Part shown: one piece after another, positions 24,206 to 32,874 of the stretch
Layout: every line of letters starts with the position of its first letter
Position numbering within the stretch: the stretch's first letter is position 1
Made by a program: the position numbers and the translations under genes
The notes under the pieces: model-generated
Seen by the model: the letters and a program-made list of their open reading frames with translations, nothing else
The model's database searches: none
Told to the model about the DNA's origin: nothing
Assembly (NCBI GenBank): GCA_041846495.1
Contig: JBGZEX010000047.1
Coordinates: 1 to 38,907 of the forward strand
Origin: JBGZEX01 sp041846495
GTDB taxonomy: Bacteria; Bacteroidota; Bacteroidia; Bacteroidales; Marinifilaceae
Length of the DNA: 38,907 nt
Direction: 5' to 3'

Positions 24206-26119
24206 ATGAAAATAAACCGTATTTTAATATTTTTTTGTTTGTTGTTAGGGGGTATAATGACGGGATGTTCCTCTAAAGATGAAGAAGTTCCTGAAAATCT
24301 CGATGTATCTTTGAATTCTCTGCAGTTTGCTTCCGTTAAGGGAGAACAGACTGTGAAAATTACGGCTACCCGCCCGTGGACAATTTCGGAAATCCCCTCC
24401 TGGTTGAAAATAGAGCCGGCTTCCGGAGATGCCGGAACCTTCGATGTAAGGATTTCCGCCGATGCAAATCCGGAAGAAAGAGGAAGAGACGGACGCTTGC
24501 TGATAATTTCGGGAACCAAGCAGTTTTTTCTTCCGGTATTTCAAAGAGAAAAAGGAGTGATGGAATTTTCCGTTAAAAAATTTGTCGTTTTCGGGAAAAA
24601 GCAAAAATTAGCGATAACTTATTCCGCTAACGTGGAACCGGAAGTCGTCATACCGGAAAATGCCCGAAACTGGCTTTCAGTCGAGCGTACGCGAACGGTA
24701 ACGGAGAACAACCTGGTTTTTTCCGTGGAGGAAAATACAATCAATAATTTGCGGACGGCGGAAGTATATGTTGTAAGCGAGGAAGATGCTTTAAGGGATA
24801 CGCTCCTTATCAAACAATATCCCGATCCGGCGGTAAAAATTACTAAAACGTCGTGGTTTGCACTTTATTCCGCAACGGAATTGAATGTGGAATTGGAATG
24901 TAATATTCCCTTGGAAATACAACCCTCGGAAGATTATAGTCAGTGGTTGAAAATAACAAGTAATAAAACGGAAAACGGGAAAACCGTTTTTAAATTCGCA
25001 TTGGAGCCCAATACCACTCAGAAGCAAAGATTTGCGGATTTCCGTATATTCAATGAAGACTGTGCCGTCGATAGAAATATTTCCCTTACTCAAATGTTCC
25101 GGATTGCAGATAAAGATGCCATTCGTCTTTGTCGGGCGACGCATAAGAATGATAAAAATCCCGATATTCCGATAACGGATACGCTGACCATCGTTTTTAT
25201 TGCCGACGGATTTACCATGAAAGAAATAGAATCGGGTTTATACGACCGTTATGCCCGTTCGGCTTACGAAGCGTTTTTTTCGGTGGAACCCTATAAGAGT
25301 ATGAAGGATTATTTTAATGCTTATTTGGTTTATGCGGTTTCGAACGAATCGGGCATATCGGATACTCAGGCCGGAATTACCAAAGATACGAGATTTCATG
25401 CCGCTTATACGGAAGGTTACGGCTCTGCAATGAGTGCCGATTTTTATCCCACCATCGATTTCGTAAAAGAAAGTATTGCCGCTATAGGAGGCAAGTTTGT
25501 CAGCGGCGTGGGCTGTGTCGTATTGATAGCTCATGGCGACCGGTACGGAGGCACTTGTTTGTTGGCGCGTTCCACGAACGAAGCCGTGGCTATTTGTCCT
25601 ACATCCAAGGAAGCTTATCCTCAGAATTTCGAACAATTGGTGATTCATGAAGCGGGAGGACACGGTTTCGGAAAATTGGCCGACGAATACTCGGGTTTCA
25701 GTGGCGGTACAATAGATCCTATGAGTAAAAAAGAATTGGAGCTATGGCAGTCGGGCAATTATTATTTAAACGTATCTCTTGTGTCGGAAGATGTTCCGTG
25801 GAAACCTTTTATAGGGAATTCCGATTATCCGGAAGTAGGGGTTTTCGAAGGCGGATATTATGCCAAATACGGAGTGTGGCGCTCTTCGGAAACGAGTGTG
25901 ATGAATACGATGGAAGGAGGTTTCAATGCCTATAGCCGCTATTTGATATGGAAACGGGCCAAAACCTTGTATTGGGAAAGTTTGTTTCCGGACGATACGT
26001 CCATTCCACGCTTTATGCAATACGATGCGCCTAAAATACAAAAAAACGAGACGAAATCGACGACTACCCGTATTCCCTACCGTCACATTTCGCATACTCC
26101 TCCTGTTTTGGTAGACTAA
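24206..26119 (+). CDS. M64-family metallopeptidase lipoprotein with BACON domain
   Basis: The protein has 637 residues with lipobox GIMTGC (Cys21) followed by SSKDEEVPE, a good surface-export signal. A BACON domain (about 33-115; SLNSLQFASVKGEQTVKITA, RPWTISEIPSWLKIEPASG) and further beta domains (to about 310) precede the peptidase. The catalytic part begins DTLTIVFIADGFT and carries HEAGGHGFGKLADEY: H481, E482, H486 and D493/E494. This is the M64 zinc site (IgA peptidase family), although three residues rather than two separate E482 and H486. M64 enzymes are secreted endopeptidases; one cuts human IgA. The substrate here is unknown. fecR starts 12 bases later, so peptidase and regulator are cotranscribed. 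Confidence 0.88.
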   Translation: MKINRILIFFCLLLGGIMTGCSSKDEEVPENLDVSLNSLQFASVKGEQTVKITATRPWTISEIPSWLKIEPASGDAGTFDVRISADANPEERGRDGRLLIISGTKQFFLPVFQREKGVMEFSVKKFVVFGKKQKLAITYSANVEPEVVIPENARNWLSVERTRTVTENNLVFSVEENTINNLRTAEVYVVSEEDALRDTLLIKQYPDPAVKITKTSWFALYSATELNVELECNIPLEIQPSEDYSQWLKITSNKTENGKTVFKFALEPNTTQKQRFADFRIFNEDCAVDRNISLTQMFRIADKDAIRLCRATHKNDKNPDIPITDTLTIVFIADGFTMKEIESGLYDRYARSAYEAFFSVEPYKSMKDYFNAYLVYAVSNESGISDTQAGITKDTRFHAAYTEGYGSAMSADFYPTIDFVKESIAAIGGKFVSGVGCVVLIAHGDRYGGTCLLARSTNEAVAICPTSKEAYPQNFEQLVIHEAGGHGFGKLADEYSGFSGGTIDPMSKKELELWQSGNYYLNVSLVSEDVPWKPFIGNSDYPEVGVFEGGYYAKYGVWRSSETSVMNTMEGGFNAYSRYLIWKRAKTLYWESLFPDDTSIPRFMQYDAPKIQKNETKSTTTRIPYRHISHTPPVLVD

Positions 26120-26131
26120 GAAAAATAAGCG

Positions 26132-27265
26132 ATGAGATTGGACGATGACATAAAGAGATTGATTCTGTATTCGATGACAGGCGAATTATCGCATGAGGAT
26201 AACCTGCGTTTGGAAGAATGGTTGAAGAATCCGGAAAATCGTAAGGTATATAACGACCTTATGGACGATCGGGTGATTGCCGGCAGAATAAAAGTATTGG
26301 AACATTTCAATAAAGCGGAAGCCTGGAAAAAACTGAGTCGTAGGATAGACCGGGAACGCGGTTTCCTTTTCGGAAATTGGCGCCGTATAGCTGCCGTCGT
26401 TATTTTATTTCTCATCCTCGGAGGAGGTCGGTTGATTTATATCCGGATGCTTGAAATTCCGGATATGAATCCTCCGCTTCCCAAAACTTCCGTACCTATG
26501 CTTCGTTTGGCTTCGGGGGAAGAGATTCCTCTTTCCGGCGATTCCGTGTACGAGACGGAACAGGCTCGCTTGATTAACCGGAAAGGATGTCTGACTTATT
26601 TTCCCGATTCGAATACCGGGAAAGACGTTGAAACCTATCATATGATTACCACTCCTTGCGGAAAAGCTTATCGTATTGTTTTGTCCGAGGGTACAATCGT
26701 TTGGTTGAATGCATGCTCTACATTGAAATTTCCCGTGAATTTTTCTTCTGCCGAAAGAAAAGTCATCGTATCCGGAGAGCTTTATTTTGAAGTGAAGAAA
26801 GACAGTTTGCGTCCTTTTAAGGTGTTGTCGGGAATGCACGAATTGGAGGTTCTCGGAACGAGTTTTAATATACGCAACTATGCCGAAGAGCCTTATGCGG
26901 CAACTCTGATTTCAGGAAGCGTATCTTATCGATATAAGGAAAATAATGTGGTATTGAAACCGGGTCAACAAGCCGTGTCGTCGGGAGAGGAGATACGGAT
27001 CGAAGAAATAAATACGGCTTCTGTGATAGCCTGGAAAAACGGATATTTCATATTTGAAAATAAACCTCTGAAGGATATCGTGCGGGAATTGGAAAATTGG
27101 TACGGTATCCGTGCTTCTTTTGCAAATGCCGAACTCGGGGAGCGTCGTTTCTCCATAGAATTTCAAAGGAGTTATTCTCTCGATGAAGTGGTGCATATTT
27201 TACAGGAGATGCAGAGCCTGAAATTCAAATTAGAAGATAATGTTCTTATAATAAATAATATATAA
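26132..27265 (+). CDS. FecR-family anti-sigma factor
   Basis: The protein has 377 residues. The cytoplasmic N-terminus (1-85; LDDDIKRLILYSMTGELS and LRLEEWLKNPENRKVYNDL) should bind the ECF sigma factor. One membrane helix is at about 89-108 (AAVVILFLILGG). The periplasmic FecR domain (about 165-275; TPCGKAYRIVLSEGTIVWLN, KVLSGMHELEVLGTSFNIR) and the C-terminal DUF4974/STN-like domain (about 305-377; FENKPLKDIVRELENWYG) complete it. It receives the signal from the STN domain of the following SusC protein and controls the sigma factor at 18155. It is unusual that four genes lie between sigma and anti-sigma. Confidence 0.94.
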   Translation: MRLDDDIKRLILYSMTGELSHEDNLRLEEWLKNPENRKVYNDLMDDRVIAGRIKVLEHFNKAEAWKKLSRRIDRERGFLFGNWRRIAAVVILFLILGGGRLIYIRMLEIPDMNPPLPKTSVPMLRLASGEEIPLSGDSVYETEQARLINRKGCLTYFPDSNTGKDVETYHMITTPCGKAYRIVLSEGTIVWLNACSTLKFPVNFSSAERKVIVSGELYFEVKKDSLRPFKVLSGMHELEVLGTSFNIRNYAEEPYAATLISGSVSYRYKENNVVLKPGQQAVSSGEEIRIEEINTASVIAWKNGYFIFENKPLKDIVRELENWYGIRASFANAELGERRFSIEFQRSYSLDEVVHILQEMQSLKFKLEDNVLIINNI

Positions 27266-27285
27266 TAAAATCATATTATAAACGT

Positions 27286-30200
27286 ATGAAACTAAAACTG
27301 AGATGGCCGGTGAAATGCTTTTTGTTTTTAACCGCCGTATTGGTCTTTAATCCGTCTGTTCGTGCGGAAATACAAATTCCGACAATCAGATTGAAAGATG
27401 TTACATTGAATGAAGTATTTAAAGAAATTCGTAAACAAATGGATTATACCTTTGTTTATGACGAAGAAGTGGTAGTCGCCGAGGGGAAAGTAAGTGTGGA
27501 TATCACTTCTGCGGATATTCGGGAAGTGATGGACTTATGTCTTAAGGGGACGAAATTGACCTACGTGCTCCGGGACTGGGTCGTAATTATAAAACCTGCT
27601 GAAGAGCGGACGCCGTTGTTACAGGAGGAAAAGAAATTGAAAGTATCCGGACTGGTGGTGGACGAGAATGGAGAACCTATGCCGGGAGTTACCGTAGTAT
27701 TGAAAGGGAGTACGATTGGCGGGGCTACCGATGTGGATGGAAAATTCGGTTTTGAAATCCCTTTGGCCGAAAATATGGAATTGGAATTTTCTTTTGTGGG
27801 ATTTGAAAAAAAGACGATTAAACTTCAATTGAAGGACAATAAGATAGCCCCCCTTAGGATTGTCATGAAGGAAGAAACCGTATCCTTGCACGAGGTCGTG
27901 GTAACCGGTATGTTTACACGCAAGAAAGAGGGGTATACGGGTTCTGCCGTCAGAGTTTCGGGAGAAGACATAAAGAAAATGACGACAACGAATATTGCCA
28001 AGGCGATTTCCGTCATGGAACCGGGATTCCGGATTATGGATAATATTGCGATGGGCTCCGACCCCAACCGTTTGCCGGATATGCGTATGCGCGGACAATC
28101 GACCCTGCCTTCCGGTTCGTCCGCTTCCTCCGTAGATGCCGTTGCCCTCCAGGGAGAATACGACACCTATCCCAATCAGCCTTTGCTCATATTGGACGGT
28201 TTTGAAATCGACGTCCGAACAATGGTGGATTTGGATCCGGGACGGATAGCCTCCGTCACTTTATTGAAAGATGCTTCGGCCACGGCAATTTACGGCTCCA
28301 AAGCGGCTAACGGCGTTATAGTAATAGAAACTCATATGCCTAAGGAGGGAGAGATAAATGTCAGTTACGGAGGGGATATGCGGTTTGAAATTCCCGATTT
28401 GACATCCTATAATCTTATGGAAGCCGACGATAAGATTCAGGCGGAATATTTGGCGGGATTATATAAGAAAAACGATTTGGATGCCATGCGGGACTATCAG
28501 TCCCGGCTGCGGGAAGTGAAAAGAGGGGTAAATACCTATTGGCTGTCCAAACCACTGAATGTTGCAGTACAGCAGCGTCATGCCTTGACTTTGGAAGGAG
28601 GTTCGAGGGCTTTGCGCTATAAGTTGTATGCAGGAATAAATTATAGTCCGGGAGTTATGAAGAAATCTTCCAGGAATACGCAAACCGTAGCTTTGGACCT
28701 TTCTTACCGCTATAAGAATTTTATAATGAAGAACAGTATAACGGTGGATAACGGTATGGGAAAAAACAGTCCTTACGGCTCCTTTTCAACCTATACCTCG
28801 CTCAATCCTTATTTGCGTCCTTATGGAGAAAACGGAGAAATCGTGAAAATCATGCAAACATGGAATCAATCCTATAAAAATGATTATGCTCCTTATCTGA
28901 TAAAAAATCCTTTGTATAATACCGTTTTTCATACCTTGGACAGGAACTCTTTTTTCGGAGTCCGCAATCTTTTCAAATTGGAGTATCGTCCCGTAGAATC
29001 TCTTTCTTTGCAAGCGGATATTGCCGTGAAAAAGGCTACCGGGAAGTCCGAAATATTCAAACCTGCCCAGCATACCGATTTTGAAGCTATAGTCAATCCC
29101 GAAGATAAAGGCCGTTTCGATTTGGAGCATTCGGAGCAATTGAATTATACGATGAATTTTACGGTAAGTTATAACGGATCCATCCGTTCGACGCATTATC
29201 TGACGGGAAATATGCGTTATTCCCTCGGACAAACGCAAAGCATGGCAAACGGTTCTACGGCGACGGGATTTATGAACGATGCCATGGATAATATTTTATA
29301 CGGGAAAAAATATTATCCCAATATTCGGGGTAGCGAAGGAACTTCCCGTTTTTTGGGGTTCGTGCTTACGTTGGGCTATTCTTATCTTTATAAATATTCG
29401 GTGGATTTTAATATGAGGATAGACGGAAGTTCTCAATTCGGTTCCGACAACCGCTTCGCTCCTTTCTGGTCTACCGGACTGAAGTGGAATTTGAAGAAGG
29501 AGAACTTTTTATCCGGATTATCCTGGATGGATGACCTGAATATCAGTACGACTTACGGTTTGACCGGAACCCAGGGATTTGCTCCCTATCAGGCGCAGTC
29601 GGTGTATACTTACATGAATTTGATGCGTCCTTACCTTTCGTCGGATGCTTCGGGAGCGGAGTTGGTCGCTTTGGGAAACACTCAATTGAAATGGCAGCAA
29701 ACGGCTACGTGGAATACCCGTTTGGAATATTCCTTATTCGACGGACGTTTGACGGGACGTGTGGAATACTATCATAAAAACACTAAAAATTCATTGGCTC
29801 ACATTACCTTGGCTCCCTCTTTGGGATTCGGCAGTTATCCCGAGAATATGGGTACTCAGGAGGGAAGAGGCCAGGAATTTACCTTATCCGGAATTCCCTA
29901 TCGGGACAGAACAAGAGATGCCTATTGGGTTGTTTCCCTCAACGGCTCCCGGAATAAGGATAAATTAGTGAAAATTTCACAGGCATTGAAACATATGAAT
30001 TCCTTGAATACGTCCCGGGAGGCTGAAACCCGGAGACCTTTACCGCAATATGTGGAGGGAGAATCTCTCTCCCGGATTTGGTTGGTGCCCTCGTTGGGTA
30101 TCGACCCGGCAACGGGAGATGAGTTGCTGGTGCGGCAGGACGGGAGTTTGACCGGTTTGTACGATGCCGTGGATAAAAGGCCTATGGGAAATACGGAACC

Positions 30201-30669
30201 CCAATGGCAGGGGAATATCAACACCTCGTTTAATTACAAAGGTTTCGGGATAAATCTTTCTTTTACCTACAAATTCGGAGGACAGATATTCAATCAAACT
30301 TTGATGGATAAGGTGGAGAATGCGGATTTGCGTTATAATGCCGATAAACGGGTGTTGAATTTGCGTTGGAAGAATCCGGGAGATGTGGCTCGCTTCAAAC
30401 GATTGACGAATTCGGACGGTGGGGCGCAATCCATGCCCACTTCTCGATTCCTTATGGATGAAAACGTATTGCGGATGAATACGCTTTCCCTTACATATCG
30501 TCTGGAACAGGCCGATGCGGGTTTTATGAAAAAATGGCCGGTTCATTCGATGAAGTTCGGATTTACAATGGAGGATGTCTTCTACTTTTCCTCTGTAAAA
30601 AAAGAAAGAGGCTTGGATTATCCGTTTGCCCGCCAATTCGCTCTGTCGTTGAATGTCGTATTTAAATAG
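27286..30669 (+). CDS. SusC/RagA TonB-dependent receptor with STN domain
   Basis: The outer-membrane importer has 1127 residues. A signal peptide (to about 28) is followed by the STN signalling domain (about 33-105; IRLKDVTLNEVFKEIRKQMD), a carboxypeptidase-regulatory-like domain (about 113-195; GEPMPGVTVVLKGSTIGGAT), the plug (about 200-345, starting at the TonB-box-like EVVVTGMF and including ASVTLLKDASATAIYGSKAA) and a 22-strand barrel to the end. The STN domain means it also signals to FecR. It starts 20 bases after fecR and pairs with the SusD protein that closes it from outside. The ligand is unknown; the absence of glycan enzymes points to peptide or another non-glycan ligand. Confidence 0.96.
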   Translation: MKLKLRWPVKCFLFLTAVLVFNPSVRAEIQIPTIRLKDVTLNEVFKEIRKQMDYTFVYDEEVVVAEGKVSVDITSADIREVMDLCLKGTKLTYVLRDWVVIIKPAEERTPLLQEEKKLKVSGLVVDENGEPMPGVTVVLKGSTIGGATDVDGKFGFEIPLAENMELEFSFVGFEKKTIKLQLKDNKIAPLRIVMKEETVSLHEVVVTGMFTRKKEGYTGSAVRVSGEDIKKMTTTNIAKAISVMEPGFRIMDNIAMGSDPNRLPDMRMRGQSTLPSGSSASSVDAVALQGEYDTYPNQPLLILDGFEIDVRTMVDLDPGRIASVTLLKDASATAIYGSKAANGVIVIETHMPKEGEINVSYGGDMRFEIPDLTSYNLMEADDKIQAEYLAGLYKKNDLDAMRDYQSRLREVKRGVNTYWLSKPLNVAVQQRHALTLEGGSRALRYKLYAGINYSPGVMKKSSRNTQTVALDLSYRYKNFIMKNSITVDNGMGKNSPYGSFSTYTSLNPYLRPYGENGEIVKIMQTWNQSYKNDYAPYLIKNPLYNTVFHTLDRNSFFGVRNLFKLEYRPVESLSLQADIAVKKATGKSEIFKPAQHTDFEAIVNPEDKGRFDLEHSEQLNYTMNFTVSYNGSIRSTHYLTGNMRYSLGQTQSMANGSTATGFMNDAMDNILYGKKYYPNIRGSEGTSRFLGFVLTLGYSYLYKYSVDFNMRIDGSSQFGSDNRFAPFWSTGLKWNLKKENFLSGLSWMDDLNISTTYGLTGTQGFAPYQAQSVYTYMNLMRPYLSSDASGAELVALGNTQLKWQQTATWNTRLEYSLFDGRLTGRVEYYHKNTKNSLAHITLAPSLGFGSYPENMGTQEGRGQEFTLSGIPYRDRTRDAYWVVSLNGSRNKDKLVKISQALKHMNSLNTSREAETRRPLPQYVEGESLSRIWLVPSLGIDPATGDELLVRQDGSLTGLYDAVDKRPMGNTEPQWQGNINTSFNYKGFGINLSFTYKFGGQIFNQTLMDKVENADLRYNADKRVLNLRWKNPGDVARFKRLTNSDGGAQSMPTSRFLMDENVLRMNTLSLTYRLEQADAGFMKKWPVHSMKFGFTMEDVFYFSSVKKERGLDYPFARQFALSLNVVFK

Positions 30670-30679
30670 AATATGGTCT

Positions 30680-32182
30680 ATGAAAAAAATGTATATAATA
30701 TTGTTTGCTATGGTTTGGGGAATGAGTTCGTGTTCGGACTGGCTGGACGTTATGCCCGGCACCTCCATTCCCGAAAAGAAATTGTATGCGGAAGAATTCG
30801 GATTTAAAGACGTATTGACGGGATTTTATTTGAAAATGGGGGAAAATGCTCTTTACGGGAAAGAACTTACCTGGCATTATTTGGATATGTTGGGCGGTCG
30901 CTACGATTGTGCCCGGGATATGTATAACTGGAAGAATATTTATAATTACGAGCAAAAGGAGTATAAGGAATTGAAAAATGCCGTTTACGCAGAGATGTAC
31001 AATATCATCGCCAACATCAACAATTTCCTTTACTATACGGATGCCAACCGGGAAGTAATAAAGACGCCTCATTATTATGAAATTATGAAGGGAGAGGCCT
31101 TGGGACTTCGAGCTTATCTGCATTTCGACCTTTTGCGTTTGTTCGGTCCCGTATATGCAGAGGCTCCCGAAGCCGAAGCCGTTCCATGGCGTAAGGAATT
31201 GAATAATCTTCCTACTCCTTTGTTGCCTGCCCGTGAGATTGTCGAAAATTGCTTGGCGGATTTGAAAACTGCAGATTCCCTGTTGACGGGAAATGACCCC
31301 GAGTGCTTTCTTAATGAGCGGAAGCAAGACGCTTTTTTACGCTTGCGTCAATTCCGGATGAACACTTATGCGGTAAAAGCATTGATGGCTCGAATTTATT
31401 GCTATAAAGGAGATGCCGAAAGCAAACGGAAAGCTGCGGAATATGCCAAAGCTGTGATTGAAAGCGGACATTTTACTCTGAGAAGCAATACGGGATGTCC
31501 CAATTTTTTCCGGGAGCATATTTTTTCATTATATATTTACGAATTGAGAAAGACGGTAGACCCCCTTTTATATAATGTAAGTTTTCCGCATATATTGGGA
31601 ATTACAAAAGAGAAGTTCGAAGAATTATATGAAACTAAAATTTTGGGAAGTTCGGATATGCGTACCAATATTTACGGATTTGCCATGGAAACAGAAGCGA
31701 ATGCGAAGAAGATGGTATCGCGTAAATTCGACCAATCGCTTTATGCGGCGGGATACGATGAGGGTAATGCCTACAAAGGAGCGGAAAGCATCCCGCTGAT
31801 TCGCTTATCCGAGATGTATTATATTTTGGCCGAATGTACGGAAAACCCCTTGGAAAGTGCGGATTATATAGATGTCGTTCGTTTTGCACGCAGTATTCCT
31901 TATAGCGATGCATTGGCGAGAAAAGCGGATATTGTAAACGGATACGATGAGTTGGATACCCGTCCGGGATACGACCGGGAACATACCATCCGGCAAAATG
32001 AATTGATGAAGGAGTATCAAAAAGAATTTTACGGAGAGGGACAATTGTTTTATTTTTATAAACGGTTGAATTATAAGACATTTTTCTTATGTCCGTTGGA
32101 GGATGTACGCGAGAAATATAAAATATCTCTTCCCGAGGATGAAGCGATATTCGGGGATAACAGTAAACAGAATGAAAAATGA
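30680..32182 (+). CDS. SusD/RagB-family surface lipoprotein
   Basis: The protein has 500 residues with lipobox GMSSC (Cys18) followed by SDWLDVMPGTSIPEKKLYAE, the standard start of SusD proteins. The N-terminal part (about 60-230) has the tetratricopeptide-like helices, including ALGLRAYLHFDLLRLFGPVY; the second half includes RLSEMYYILAEC. SusD forms the lid over SusC and hands over the ligand. I chose the ATG at 30680; the frame is open nine codons upstream inside the end of susC. The stop overlaps the next start by four bases (ATGA). Confidence 0.95.
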   Translation: MKKMYIILFAMVWGMSSCSDWLDVMPGTSIPEKKLYAEEFGFKDVLTGFYLKMGENALYGKELTWHYLDMLGGRYDCARDMYNWKNIYNYEQKEYKELKNAVYAEMYNIIANINNFLYYTDANREVIKTPHYYEIMKGEALGLRAYLHFDLLRLFGPVYAEAPEAEAVPWRKELNNLPTPLLPAREIVENCLADLKTADSLLTGNDPECFLNERKQDAFLRLRQFRMNTYAVKALMARIYCYKGDAESKRKAAEYAKAVIESGHFTLRSNTGCPNFFREHIFSLYIYELRKTVDPLLYNVSFPHILGITKEKFEELYETKILGSSDMRTNIYGFAMETEANAKKMVSRKFDQSLYAAGYDEGNAYKGAESIPLIRLSEMYYILAECTENPLESADYIDVVRFARSIPYSDALARKADIVNGYDELDTRPGYDREHTIRQNELMKEYQKEFYGEGQLFYFYKRLNYKTFFLCPLEDVREKYKISLPEDEAIFGDNSKQNEK

Positions 32183-32871
32183 AGAAAATATTGATTGTAT
32201 TATGGAGTACCGCTTTATGGGCCGTTTCCTGTAAAAAAGAAGAAATTGCCTTATACGATTCCTATCCGAAGCTGGAATTTGAAAATCGTTGTTTTTTTGA
32301 TTTTAACGATGAGGATTATGTAAAAGGCCGGCTCGAAAAGGAATTCGAACTTAAAACCTATTTAATCGGTTATGCCTTATCGAGTCCTATGACCTATTGT
32401 GTTAAATTCGAAGAGGAACCAGCACTGCCGATATCCGGAAATGTAGTCCTGTTCAATCCGTATGAGTTTCCGGCGGATTCATTGGCATGCTCGATTCGTA
32501 TTCGTCTCCCCAGACCGGAAAGACCCGGAGAAGTATTTAAGATGAAATTGTTTTTCGATAAAGAGAAAGCGGAACATCGCTTTGAACCGGGACGTGTGGA
32601 AAATAGTTTTTGCCGTGTGGAAATCGGTTTCGTCATAAAACCTGCAGCTTGGGATTTGACCAAGTTCTGGGGCACCTTCAGTAATAACAAATATTTGTTT
32701 ATGATGGATCATTTTCATAAGATTTACGGGGATATTCCGAGAACGAATGAAAATTTGAGGGAAATTGCCGAAGCTTACAAACGGTATAGAAAGGCGGGAA
32801 ATCCTCCCCTGATGGATGATGAAAAAGAGCCGGAAGAAATTCATTTTCCGATAGAAAATATTAAAGATTAA
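32179..32871 (+). CDS. DUF4843 lipoprotein
   Basis: The protein has 230 residues with lipobox WAVSC (Cys18) followed by KKEEIALYD, a good match to the acidic surface-export signal. The rest is mainly beta: LYDSYPKLEFENRCFFDF opens it, as in DUF4843 proteins, and PGEVFKMKLFFDKEKAEHRF lies in the middle, followed by a helical end (about 165-215). DUF4843 proteins are found after SusC/SusD together with PKD-like lipoproteins; their function is unknown and they probably belong to the surface complex. It is coupled to susD by a 4-base overlap. Confidence 0.82.
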   Translation: MKKILIVLWSTALWAVSCKKEEIALYDSYPKLEFENRCFFDFNDEDYVKGRLEKEFELKTYLIGYALSSPMTYCVKFEEEPALPISGNVVLFNPYEFPADSLACSIRIRLPRPERPGEVFKMKLFFDKEKAEHRFEPGRVENSFCRVEIGFVIKPAAWDLTKFWGTFSNNKYLFMMDHFHKIYGDIPRTNENLREIAEAYKRYRKAGNPPLMDDEKEPEEIHFPIENIKD

Positions 32872-32874
32872 TTA

